From: Bacteroidota bacterium
Lineage (GTDB): Bacteria; Bacteroidota; Bacteroidia; Bacteroidales; VadinHA17
Direction: 5' to 3'
Length of the DNA: 7,750 nt
NCBI GenBank assembly: GCA_030613125.1
Contig: JAUWMO010000157.1
Span: forward strand, 1 to 7,750
This document shows positions 1-6,421 of this stretch, in pieces. The stretch's first letter is position 1. Every line of letters begins with the position of its first letter. Position numbers and translations under genes: made by a program. The notes below the pieces were generated by a model, which saw only the letters and a program-made list of their open reading frames with translations, was not told the DNA's origin and did not search any database.

Positions 1-985
1 GCAAATACCTGCGGTTTATCCTGTTATAGACATAATATATTAACCCGAAAAATGGAATTGCAATTAAAACAACCAAAGTTAGTTTCCAGGAAAAAGCAAA
101 CATTAATACCATTGTAAATAAAACCATCATGATATTTACTACAAGGTCCAACGAAACTTCATTTATAAAACTCCTGATTTTTACTGCATCTCCAATCCTG
201 GAGATGATCTCTCCAACCCTCATTGTATCGAAAAATTGCTGGGGCAATCTCATTAAATGTTTGTAATAACCCAGAATAAGTGTAGCATCAATTTTTTGTC
301 CGGTCTTTAATGCAAACATGCTTTTCATCGAACCAATGAAGATCTTCATTATCAAAAGGATGATCATTATAACACTCATAAGGTGCAGCAGTTTTAGATT
401 ACCATCAACCAGTACAAAATCAATAATCTTTTGCACATATACCGCTGTTGAAAGACCTAAGATGCTATAGACTATTGCCCCTGCCAATGCCTGGGTCATT
501 ATTGTCTTGTGTGGTTTAATGAGCTGAAAGAATCTTTTTCCGTTTGATATTTTTTCATTGCCTTTCTGAAATTCATCATTTGGCACAAACAAGATCAGAA
601 CGCTGCTCCATTCTTTCCGAAATTCTTCATGAGTTTTTTTCACGATCTTCCCTTCTCCCGGATCCATTACAGATACATGGTGATTATCAATCTTATAGAT
701 GACAACAAAATGTTGAAGTTGTTCTTTAATAATAACATGAGCAATGGCAGGTTTTGGTATCCTGAACAAACATTCAAAAGGACCTTTCACTCCCTTGGCA
801 GTAAGTCCAAGTTTTTTTGCTGCTTCAATCATTCCCGTTACATTAGTACCTTTCTTATCGGTTGAAGCATATTGCCTGATCCTGGAAACCGGAAATTTCA
901 GTCCATAATATGCTGTCACAGAGGCCAAACAGGCTGCTCCGCAATCTGTCATATCATGTTGTTTTACAAGCACACCTTTTTTCAT
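1..985 (-). CDS. C39-peptidase-containing ABC exporter (5' part, runs off the window)
   Basis: This gene starts at 985 and leaves the window at 1, giving the first 328 residues. I translated it directly from the reverse strand. Residues 1-135 form a C39 bacteriocin-processing peptidase domain: the segment QHDMTDCGAAC contains Gln9 (oxyanion hole) and the nucleophile Cys15, followed by His92 in QHFVV and Asp108 in MDPG, so the catalytic set is complete. Residues 165-320 carry the beginning of an ABC type-1 transmembrane domain, with hydrophobic stretches near 165-190, 199-218, 283-300 and 302-320 and the typical LPQQFFDTMRVGEIISRI coupling region at 247-264. The nucleotide-binding domain must lie beyond the edge; full-length relatives are about 700 residues. 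In this family the peptidase cuts after a double-glycine leader while the transporter moves the mature peptide across the inner membrane. It lies 24 nt downstream of the HlyD adaptor on the same strand, so the two are almost certainly one transcript. The start is set by the usual short N-terminus before the Cys motif. Confidence 0.95.
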   Translation of the reverse strand, partial: MKKGVLVKQHDMTDCGAACLASVTAYYGLKFPVSRIRQYASTDKKGTNVTGMIEAAKKLGLTAKGVKGPFECLFRIPKPAIAHVIIKEQLQHFVVIYKIDNHHVSVMDPGEGKIVKKTHEEFRKEWSSVLILFVPNDEFQKGNEKISNGKRFFQLIKPHKTIMTQALAGAIVYSILGLSTAVYVQKIIDFVLVDGNLKLLHLMSVIMIILLIMKIFIGSMKSMFALKTGQKIDATLILGYYKHLMRLPQQFFDTMRVGEIISRIGDAVKIRSFINEVSLDLVVNIMMVLFTMVLMFAFSWKLTLVVLIAIPFFGLIYYVYNRINRRYL

Positions 986-1009
986 ATCTTATTTATAGAG
1001 TTTATAAAA

Positions 1010-2152
1010 TCAGTTTGTTGCAGGGTTTAACCAATTATCCACCTTATCAAACAGTAACTGGAATAATGTCCTTTCTGTCACTAAAAATCTTGCTCTGATG
1101 GTCATTCCTTTTTTCAAATACCCTTTAAAACCATTTCTAAGAGTTAGAAAGTTTTTATCAAATCTACATCTGACCCTGAAAACCGGTTGGTTGTTTAAAA
1201 GAATAAAGTCTCTTGAAATTTCATCGACTTTGCCGGAAAGTATTCCCCATTGATTATAATTAAAAGCATCTACCTGTATAAGCACATTTTGTTTAATGTT
1301 TATCATACCAATGTCTTTGGGAGCAATATAAATCTCGGCTATTAATCCAGTATCGGGACTTACAACTGCTATGGTTTGACCGGCCTGTACATTTACTCCT
1401 TCTACAATACCTTTAAAATGCTCAATATATCCTGCAACCGGGGATATAATTTTGTGTTTCTCCATCTCTTTTAACAATGAGACATTTTGATTTTCATATT
1501 CCTTTATTTCTCTTTTGTATGTTTCTAATCTTGATTGCCAGGCACTGAGTCGATCTCCCATTATAGTGTTGTATTCTTTCTCAAGAACTGAAAGCTGGTA
1601 TTTCAAATCATCATATTCTTTCTCAGCTATAACACCACTTTTAAATAGTAGTTTATTTCTTTCCAATTCCCTTTTTGCCTTTTCTTGCTTGTTTTGATTT
1701 GCCTGAAGTTTTTGTTTAAAAGATGCTAATTCTTTATCATAGACTTCAGAAAATAATTTATTGAAATCAAGTTTCGTTAAATATTCCAAATCGCGGATAT
1801 AGGTTTCCAATAGTTTTATTTGGTACCTGACCAATTGAAGCCTGCTTGATAAATCTTCACTATCAATAGTAATTAAGTCCTGATTTTTATAAACAAATTC
1901 TCCTTCTTTAATACCGACCCAATTAACTACACCTGAACAGAGGGTTTTTATTTCAGTTTTTTCCAGTTCAGGACGAATAATTCCTGGTCCATGGACTGTA
2001 ACATTGACTTTTACAAAAAAAGTGACAATAAAACTTCCAAATAATAGTAATAGAATTGTAACATATATTGCCTGACTTTTAATGGAGTTTTTTGCCCAGA
2101 AAGTTTCAAGCAGGTACTCCTCGTTATCAAGAGGAAAAATTTCTTTTGGCAT
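1010..2152 (-). CDS. HlyD-family periplasmic adaptor (membrane fusion protein) of the peptide exporter
   Basis: This 380-residue protein links an inner-membrane ABC exporter to an outer-membrane channel. A short cytoplasmic N-terminus is followed by one membrane segment at about 29-47 (YVTILLLLFGSFIVTFFV). Residues 66-97 form the first half of a lipoyl/biotinyl-like domain (SGVVNWVGIKEGEFVYKNQ). Residues 100-230 are a long charged coiled-coil hairpin. Residues 233-265 supply the second lipoyl half, with the characteristic ISPVAGYI. Residues 268-360 form the beta-barrel region, ending in KKGMTIRARFLVTER. The tail LLFDKVDNWLNP is typical of HlyD proteins paired with C39 exporters. Length is normal for the family. 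The start ATG has an in-frame TAA two codons upstream (TAA CCA TTA ATG) and no visible Shine-Dalgarno, as is common in Bacteroidota. It is the first gene of the operon with the ABC exporter. No outer-membrane TolC-like gene is in the window. Confidence 0.95.
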   Translation of the reverse strand: MPKEIFPLDNEEYLLETFWAKNSIKSQAIYVTILLLLFGSFIVTFFVKVNVTVHGPGIIRPELEKTEIKTLCSGVVNWVGIKEGEFVYKNQDLITIDSEDLSSRLQLVRYQIKLLETYIRDLEYLTKLDFNKLFSEVYDKELASFKQKLQANQNKQEKAKRELERNKLLFKSGVIAEKEYDDLKYQLSVLEKEYNTIMGDRLSAWQSRLETYKREIKEYENQNVSLLKEMEKHKIISPVAGYIEHFKGIVEGVNVQAGQTIAVVSPDTGLIAEIYIAPKDIGMINIKQNVLIQVDAFNYNQWGILSGKVDEISRDFILLNNQPVFRVRCRFDKNFLTLRNGFKGYLKKGMTIRARFLVTERTLFQLLFDKVDNWLNPATN

Positions 2153-2205
2153 TAATGGTTATTTTATTAGAATTAAAAAATAATTAGTTGAATTTTTGAC
2201 TGTTA

Positions 2206-2240
2206 CAATATTATTCCTGAGTTTTGAGAAGAGTTACAAA
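2206..2240 (-). promoter_or_regulatory. possible promoter of the hlyD-ABC exporter operon
   Basis: Read on the minus strand, TAATATTG (2213-2206) matches seven of eight positions of the Bacteroidota -7 consensus TAnnTTTG, and TTTG (2240-2237) could serve as the -33 element. The spacer is 23 nt, a little longer than the usual 19-21, which weakens the call. The implied transcript would have a leader of about 50 nt before the hlyD start. Not distinguishable from chance in AT-rich DNA without transcript data. Confidence 0.25.
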
Positions 2241-2257
2241 TGACATCATCATGACAT
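2240..2257. repeat. ATGACAT direct-repeat pair, 11-bp spacing
   Basis: The heptamer ATGACAT occurs at 2240-2246 and again at 2251-2257, starting 11 bp apart, about one helical turn. It touches the upstream edge of the possible hlyD promoter. Paired direct repeats on one DNA face are typical binding sites of response regulators. That it is an operator is inference; no regulator gene is in the window. Confidence 0.3.
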
Positions 2258-2259
2258 TA

Positions 2260-2493
2260 CTAACCGTCCTGAATACTCCGGAGGAAAAAACCTTCCAACT
2301 TAAAATTTCCTGCTAATGATGATATAAATACACCCCCATTCTGCCCGATCCGGTCGAAGGCCTCCCCAACAGAATCATTCCTGTCCCTTCCCGGTCATTT
2401 CAGGTTAGCTTTCCTGCACCGGGTGGCGGAAGTACGGAGTTCTTCCGTGAAGATCAGATTGTTCAGACATTCGATAGGTGTGGCGGGTGTCAT
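2260..2493 (-). pseudogene. possible decayed small ORF upstream of hlyD, interrupted by one TGA
   Basis: On the minus strand one frame runs from an ATG at 2493 to a TAG at 2262-2260, 78 codons, broken once by TGA at 2397-2395. The first part is 32 residues (MTPATPIECLNNL then an EELRTS stretch). The second, 44 residues with no start of its own, includes GEAFDRIGQNGG and then a 23-residue hydrophobic-to-mixed tail ending SIQDG. The frame precedes the HlyD/C39 operon on the same strand, where a double-glycine precursor would be expected, and the GG sits at an imaginable cleavage point. Against it: the DNA is GC-rich, which favours chance open frames, and the plus strand is also open here for about 75 codons (2323-2547) without a start. 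I recognise no family. It could equally be a relic of another gene or noncoding. Confidence 0.2.
2331..2490. other. GC-rich island in the divergent intergenic region
   Basis: By direct count these 160 nt hold 89 G or C, about 56 percent, while the flanks are strongly AT-rich. The island contains a small perfect hairpin, CGGAAG (2427-2432) pairing with CTTCCG (2442-2447) across nine bases. It may be a gene remnant, a structured RNA, or a horizontally acquired fragment. The rest of the 777-nt gap (2494-2880) is AT-rich and I see no gene, tRNA or clear repeat in it. Confidence 0.5.
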
Positions 2494-2870
2494 TTATTTA
2501 TGAATCATTCAAAATTTTCAGGTCTCAGTAATACCAATATTTCATGATGAAGTTGGATCAGGTGAAGATTGGTTTTTGTGCTTTCAATATATTATTTTTT
2601 GTAAAGCATTTTGAAATTAATATGATAATATTTGTCATCATACTCAAGAGAATTTGCTCACCAAAACCGGGTGACATATCTCATTAAAAAATTCTTAACA
2701 GGCTGACTATTAACAGTAGGTGTGAGTAATGATTTGTCTTCAAATGTATTGTCTGTTAGCTGTTTATCAAGTTTTCATTACATAAGTACAGACAGGTTTT
2801 AATATTCTTTATTTTGACAGCATCATATTCAACCAGACAACTTTTTCCTAAATTAGTTAGTCTATATATT

Positions 2871-2910
2871 AGAATATTCTTCTTAATTCACCGGGAAGAT
2901 TTTATCTTTA
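2871..2910 (+). promoter_or_regulatory. possible promoter and palindrome upstream of the sugar transferase
   Basis: TATCTTTA at 2903-2910 differs only in its last base from TATCTTTG, a form of the Bacteroidota -7 element, and lies 19 nt before the ATG at 2930. No good TTTG is present at -33; instead the perfect 10-bp palindrome AGAATATTCT occupies 2871-2880, in that region, and could be an operator. The implied leader would be very short. Tentative. Confidence 0.3.
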
Positions 2911-2929
2911 CAGAATCACAATCCCTGCG

Positions 2930-4474
2930 ATGAGAAGTTTTGTAAAAACAAGGCTGATTTTTATTTTATTTGACCTTACTCTGGTTATTCTGTCTTTCCT
3001 TTTTATGATTTTAGTAAAAAAGGGATCTCTTGAGGGATATCTGCCGAGATACTTTAACTCTTTTCTGATTTTATTGTCTGTCTGGTTGCTTATTTCCTGG
3101 TTTTTCAGAAAATATTATTTCAGGGATTATTTTCATTTCAGGCTGGCGGTCAGACCTATTTTAATAAGTAATTTTGTAATTCTCGGAACCATCAGTTTGT
3201 TGATGTATTTCTTCCGGGTAGCTTTTTACTCGCGTACTATTGTTTTCGGGACTATTCTGGTTGCTACAGTAATAGAACTTTTTTTAGGCCTGCTCTATCA
3301 TTTCATTAAAGCGGCCAAAGAAAATGAAACCCCAACTGATAATGAATATCTGGCCCTGAAAGCTCAACAGAACAATGGATATAATGGATTAAATGAAAAT
3401 AATGAAAATCTGCAAACCCAAAAACTTTCAAAACACCTTGAAAAAATTATTGTCGAAGAATGTGGAAAAGAATCCCTTCGTTTTATTCAAAAAAATAATG
3501 TTTATCCTTCCAGTGAAATACAAATCCTTGCTACCACCAATCCAATCAATATACAGACACATACCAATGGCAGGCATCGTTCTCTTATAAACCTTAAAAG
3601 AATAAATGACATCAGATATCTGAATGAATTTTTTATTGCAGCTAATAAAAGCCTTCCCAGGGGGGGTAGTTTCACTTGTTGTGTTGAAACTAAAGACCTG
3701 AGAAAACAGAGGATCTTCAGGAAATTTCTTTTCCCTATAAATTATCTAATATACTATTTCATTGACTTCCCTGTTAAAAGGATTTTACCAAAATTTAATC
3801 TTACCCGACGTTTCTATTTTATTTTAACCCGTGGGCAGAATCGTGTTATTACCCGCGCTGAAACACTTGGCCGGCTCATTGCATGCGGTTTTGAGGTAGA
3901 GGATGAAGAATACATAGACAACCTGTGTTACATTAAAGTAAAAAAGGTTAAAAATCCTTCCAATAATGGTGACCCTGTCTATGGCCCTATGGTCAGATTA
4001 AAAAGAGTTGGCAAGAACGGAAAACCAATCAAAGTTTATAAAATGAGGACTATGTATCCTTATGCTGAATATTTACAAGACTATATATACAAACATAATA
4101 ATCTGAAAAAGGGTGGAAAGTTCAACAATGATTTCCGGGTTTCAACTCAGGGGAAAGTTATGCGAAGGATTTGGCTGGATGAATTACCAATGCTAATCAA
4201 TCTTTCTATTGGGGATTTAAAATTGGTAGGTGTCAGGCCTCTGAGTGAACATTATTTCAATCTGTATTCAGAAGATCTACAGAAAAAAAGAATTAATTAC
4301 AAACCAGGACTGGTCCCACCCTATTACGCAGATATGCCCAAATCTTTAGATGAGATACAAACCTCAGAGATAAAATACCTGGAAGCTTATGACAAAGCTC
4401 CTTTCCGGACTGACTGGAAATACTTCTGGAAGGCTTGGTATAACATTGTTTTTAAAAAGGCCAGAAGTCAGTAA
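2930..4474 (+). CDS. membrane-bound sugar transferase (polyprenyl-phosphate sugar-1-phosphate transferase type)
   Basis: This 514-residue protein probably starts a surface polysaccharide by moving a sugar phosphate from a nucleotide sugar to undecaprenyl phosphate in the inner membrane. Four hydrophobic segments lie near 8-29, 43-59, 75-95 and 103-126. A low-complexity linker (130-165) leads to a middle region (about 195-340) that looks like the second half of a class I methyltransferase (SLPRGGSF, then RAETLGRLIACGFEV) but shows no glycine-rich SAM loop. The C-terminal bacterial sugar transferase core follows: GPMVRLKRVGKNGKPIKVYK, KMRTM (371-375), DFRVSTQGK (401-409), WLDELPML with the expected catalytic Asp417-Glu418, and VGVRPLS (433-439). 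The end, FKKARSQ, and KPGLVPPYYADMP are shared, as I remember, with a Bacteroidota-specific subfamily. The usual KRxFD start of the core is missing. The start ATG directly precedes the first membrane segment. A Wzi-family gene follows after 61 nt, pointing to capsule or exopolysaccharide synthesis. The sugar is unknown. Confidence 0.88.
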   Translation: MRSFVKTRLIFILFDLTLVILSFLFMILVKKGSLEGYLPRYFNSFLILLSVWLLISWFFRKYYFRDYFHFRLAVRPILISNFVILGTISLLMYFFRVAFYSRTIVFGTILVATVIELFLGLLYHFIKAAKENETPTDNEYLALKAQQNNGYNGLNENNENLQTQKLSKHLEKIIVEECGKESLRFIQKNNVYPSSEIQILATTNPINIQTHTNGRHRSLINLKRINDIRYLNEFFIAANKSLPRGGSFTCCVETKDLRKQRIFRKFLFPINYLIYYFIDFPVKRILPKFNLTRRFYFILTRGQNRVITRAETLGRLIACGFEVEDEEYIDNLCYIKVKKVKNPSNNGDPVYGPMVRLKRVGKNGKPIKVYKMRTMYPYAEYLQDYIYKHNNLKKGGKFNNDFRVSTQGKVMRRIWLDELPMLINLSIGDLKLVGVRPLSEHYFNLYSEDLQKKRINYKPGLVPPYYADMPKSLDEIQTSEIKYLEAYDKAPFRTDWKYFWKAWYNIVFKKARSQ

Positions 4475-4491
4475 AAAGAGAAACTTTTAGC

Positions 4492-4505
4492 GATAAAGTA
4501 TATGT
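4492..4505. repeat. 14-bp repeat GATAAAGTATATGT, copy 1
   Basis: The exact 14-mer GATAAAGTATATGT lies 17 nt after the sugar transferase stop and recurs 25 nt after the Wzi gene stop (6202-6215). In AT-rich DNA one such match in a window this size can arise by chance; the shared placement just behind consecutive genes is what makes it notable. Confidence 0.4.
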
Positions 4506-4535
4506 TTAATGGTTTGATAAAATCTCTTAATCCAA

Positions 4536-6176
4536 ATGTTGATTAAAGATCTTCGAATCTCTGTTAAAAAACCTGTTACGTTTTACGTCTTACGTCTTAC
4601 AATCCTTGTATCTCTCATTCTTATTACCTTTTTCTCTAAAGGACAGGAAATTTTTTATCATATTTCCAACATAACTGTTTATGATTTTCTGGACGAAATG
4701 GCTAATGTCCAACTTATTGACCTTAACACTGCCATTAAACCTTACAGCCGGAAATTCATTGCATCAAAACTTCATGAACTGGAGGGTAAAAAAGATATTC
4801 TTAATCCCAGGCAATTAAATGATCTTGAATTTTTCCTGAAAGATTTCAATAAAGAACTTAAACCCGATAAAAATTTTAAAAAACGTTTTGACATATTTTA
4901 TTATAAAGACTCTCTTTTTACCTTTTCAATTAACCCCATTCTTGGAATCCGGTACTGGACCAATGACAATGGTTCTGCAACACATTGGTGGAATGGAGCG
5001 GAGGCATTTGCATACATTGGCAGGCATATTGGATTATATGCCAGCCTGAGAGATAACCATGATAAAGAATTCCTGTCTGATCCGGCATATCTTAATCAAA
5101 GACCCGGTGCAAACTATAAAGGAAATGGTGACTACAGTGAAATGCGGGGAGGGATCACCTGGTCATGGAAATGGGGATCATTAGGTTTAGTCAAAGATCA
5201 TTTCATGTGGGGTAACAATTATAATGGTGCCAATATTTTTTCAGGCAGAACCCCTTCTTTCGCCCAGATCTACTTAAATATGAAACCCGTAAAATGGTTT
5301 GAATTCAGGTATGTTCATTGCTGGCTGGTTTCTGAAGTAGTTGACAGCTCCCGTAGTTACTGGTATTCCAACAGCTATGGAACAAACTATCGTGAAGTAT
5401 ATCATCCCCGATATTTGGCAGCCAATCTATTTACCTTCACTCCTTTTAAAAGGTTAAATGTATCCTTCGGGAATTCTATAATTTATGCCGACCTTGGTGT
5501 TTTTCCTACATACCTTATCCCGTTGGCTTTCTTTAAATCAATTGACCACACTGTTAACCATGGAATAGACAATATGAATTCCCAGCTGTTTTTCGATATT
5601 AGTTCGCGGCAAATAAAACACCTGCATCTTTATGGTACATTGTTCCTTGATGAGTTATCAACAAGCCGGATGTTCGATAAAGAAAGACATTCTAATTTCT
5701 GGAGCTGGAAAATTGGTGGTAAATTATCAAACCTGCCTCTTAAAAATTTTTCTGTAACTGCAGAATATACACGTACAAATCCGTTAACCTTTCAGCATAA
5801 TGTGCCAACACTCAGGTTTGAATCCAACAGATATAATCTGGGCCATTACCTGAAAGACAATGATCAGGAAATTTATCTTGCATTGGAAGCCAAACCAATC
5901 AGGGGTCTTTGGATACAACTTTCCTATCTCTCCGCTAAAAAGGGACCAGATTATGACAGCCTGGGAGGTGATCGCCTCGGATTGCCATTTCTTGAAACCA
6001 TTGAATGGGAAAATAAAACTTTCTCAATTAAAGCCAGGTATGAGATCATCAATGACGGTTTTGCTTTCGCTAAGTACCGGTACAGTAACATTACCGGCGA
6101 TGTAAATAAGTACACCCATCCTCTCTGGTATGGGAAAACCAGCACTTTTTCAATGGGAGTAAATTTTGGTTTTTAA
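4536..6176 (+). CDS. Wzi-family capsule assembly outer-membrane protein
   Basis: This 546-residue protein is a predicted outer-membrane beta-barrel of the capsule assembly Wzi family, whose founding member binds capsular polysaccharide and helps anchor it to the cell surface. Residues 1-37 form a signal peptide: basic start, hydrophobic core LTILVSLILITFF, probable cleavage after SKGQ. Residues 45-115 look like the N-terminal helical part (VYDFLDEMANVQLIDLNTAIKPYSR). The barrel begins at about 127, with alternating aromatic strands such as ILGIRYW, GGITWSWKWGSLGLVKD, MWGNNYNGANIFSGR and WFEFRYVHCWL, and ends in FSMGVNFGF with a terminal Phe, the usual barrel-insertion signal. Family assignment rests on these motifs and on length, which is normal for Bacteroidota members. 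It lies 61 nt behind the sugar transferase without an obvious terminator between them, so co-transcription is likely. An in-frame TAA at 4518-4520 limits the N-terminus and no other ATG could preserve the signal peptide. Codons 14-22 contain a 7-bp tandem repeat. Confidence 0.87.
   Translation: MLIKDLRISVKKPVTFYVLRLTILVSLILITFFSKGQEIFYHISNITVYDFLDEMANVQLIDLNTAIKPYSRKFIASKLHELEGKKDILNPRQLNDLEFFLKDFNKELKPDKNFKKRFDIFYYKDSLFTFSINPILGIRYWTNDNGSATHWWNGAEAFAYIGRHIGLYASLRDNHDKEFLSDPAYLNQRPGANYKGNGDYSEMRGGITWSWKWGSLGLVKDHFMWGNNYNGANIFSGRTPSFAQIYLNMKPVKWFEFRYVHCWLVSEVVDSSRSYWYSNSYGTNYREVYHPRYLAANLFTFTPFKRLNVSFGNSIIYADLGVFPTYLIPLAFFKSIDHTVNHGIDNMNSQLFFDISSRQIKHLHLYGTLFLDELSTSRMFDKERHSNFWSWKIGGKLSNLPLKNFSVTAEYTRTNPLTFQHNVPTLRFESNRYNLGHYLKDNDQEIYLALEAKPIRGLWIQLSYLSAKKGPDYDSLGGDRLGLPFLETIEWENKTFSIKARYEIINDGFAFAKYRYSNITGDVNKYTHPLWYGKTSTFSMGVNFGF
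4576..4600. repeat. heptanucleotide tandem repeat in the Wzi signal-peptide codons
   Basis: Three consecutive 7-bp units, TTACGTT (4576-4582), TTACGTC (4583-4589) and TTACGTC (4590-4596), are followed by the partial unit TTAC. They encode part of residues 14-22 just before the hydrophobic core. Loss or gain of a unit shifts the frame: by my reading either change runs into a stop codon within roughly 20-30 codons. Confidence 0.75.
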
Positions 6177-6201
6177 AAGGTCGAAAGATAAAAGTAAAAA
6201 G

Positions 6202-6215
6202 GATAAAGTATATGT
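6202..6215. repeat. 14-bp repeat GATAAAGTATATGT, copy 2
   Basis: Second exact copy of the 14-mer at 4492-4505, here preceded by a purine-rich run after the Wzi stop codon. No hairpin is formed by the element itself. Confidence 0.4.
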
Positions 6216-6335
6216 CAATATAAGTAATAATTACTGGAATGAACGATTTAACCCGAAGCCTTTATTTAACCTGATTAATTACTTACGTGAGATTGCTTCG
6301 CTTAGTTCTTAAACTTTCTTTATTGTTTTAAAATT

Positions 6336-6404
6336 AGCCGTTAATGCGCAAATAATAATAAAAACAAATATCACAATTCGTTTATAATTAGCGCATTCGC
6401 GGCT
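6336..6404. repeat. imperfect inverted repeat between convergent genes
   Basis: AGCCGTTAATGCGC (6336-6349) pairs with GCGCATTCGCGGCT (6391-6404) at 12 of 14 positions, separated by a 41-nt AT-rich loop. Its place between the 3' ends of the Wzi gene and the epimerase gene suits a bidirectional transcription end or a dispersed intergenic element. The loop is long for an intrinsic terminator and no clean U-tract follows. The rest of the spacer (6216-6335) holds ATTTAACC twice (6246, 6264) and nothing gene-like. Confidence 0.45.
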
Positions 6405-6421
6405 TTTATGAATAATCGAGG

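Noticed and set aside
629..1098. Plus-strand open frames of 62-78 codons opposite the exporter genes
   Set aside because: They lie antisense to the C39 peptidase domain and the HlyD C-terminus, which have clear conserved motifs; the frames show no recognisable domain.
2251..2316. Plus-strand 21-codon ORF starting MTLLTVLNTPEEK
   Set aside because: Very short, overlaps the ATGACAT repeat and the candidate minus-strand relic, and has no ribosome-binding or promoter support.
2558..2677. Minus-strand 39-codon ORF with a hydrophobic middle (MSPGFGEQILLS...)
   Set aside because: No double-glycine site, no cysteine pattern, no start context, and AT-rich composition that easily yields isoleucine/lysine-rich chance frames.
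2153..2929. tRNA, CRISPR array, insertion sequence or attachment site in the long intergenic region
   Set aside because: No cloverleaf or CCA-type end, no regularly spaced repeats, no transposase remnant and no terminal inverted repeats could be found by reading both strands.
4475..4491. AAAAG/CTTTT stem just after the sugar transferase stop as a terminator
   Set aside because: Five A-T-dominated pairs are too weak and no U-tract follows; read-through into the Wzi gene is more likely.
5951..6145. Minus-strand 64-codon frame inside the Wzi gene
   Set aside because: Overlaps the C-terminal barrel strands of a clear gene and has no own signal or motif.
6281..6305. Segment GAGATTGCTTCGCTTAG as a copy of a common REP-like element
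   Set aside because: Only a partial resemblance from memory, with no partner arm in the window.
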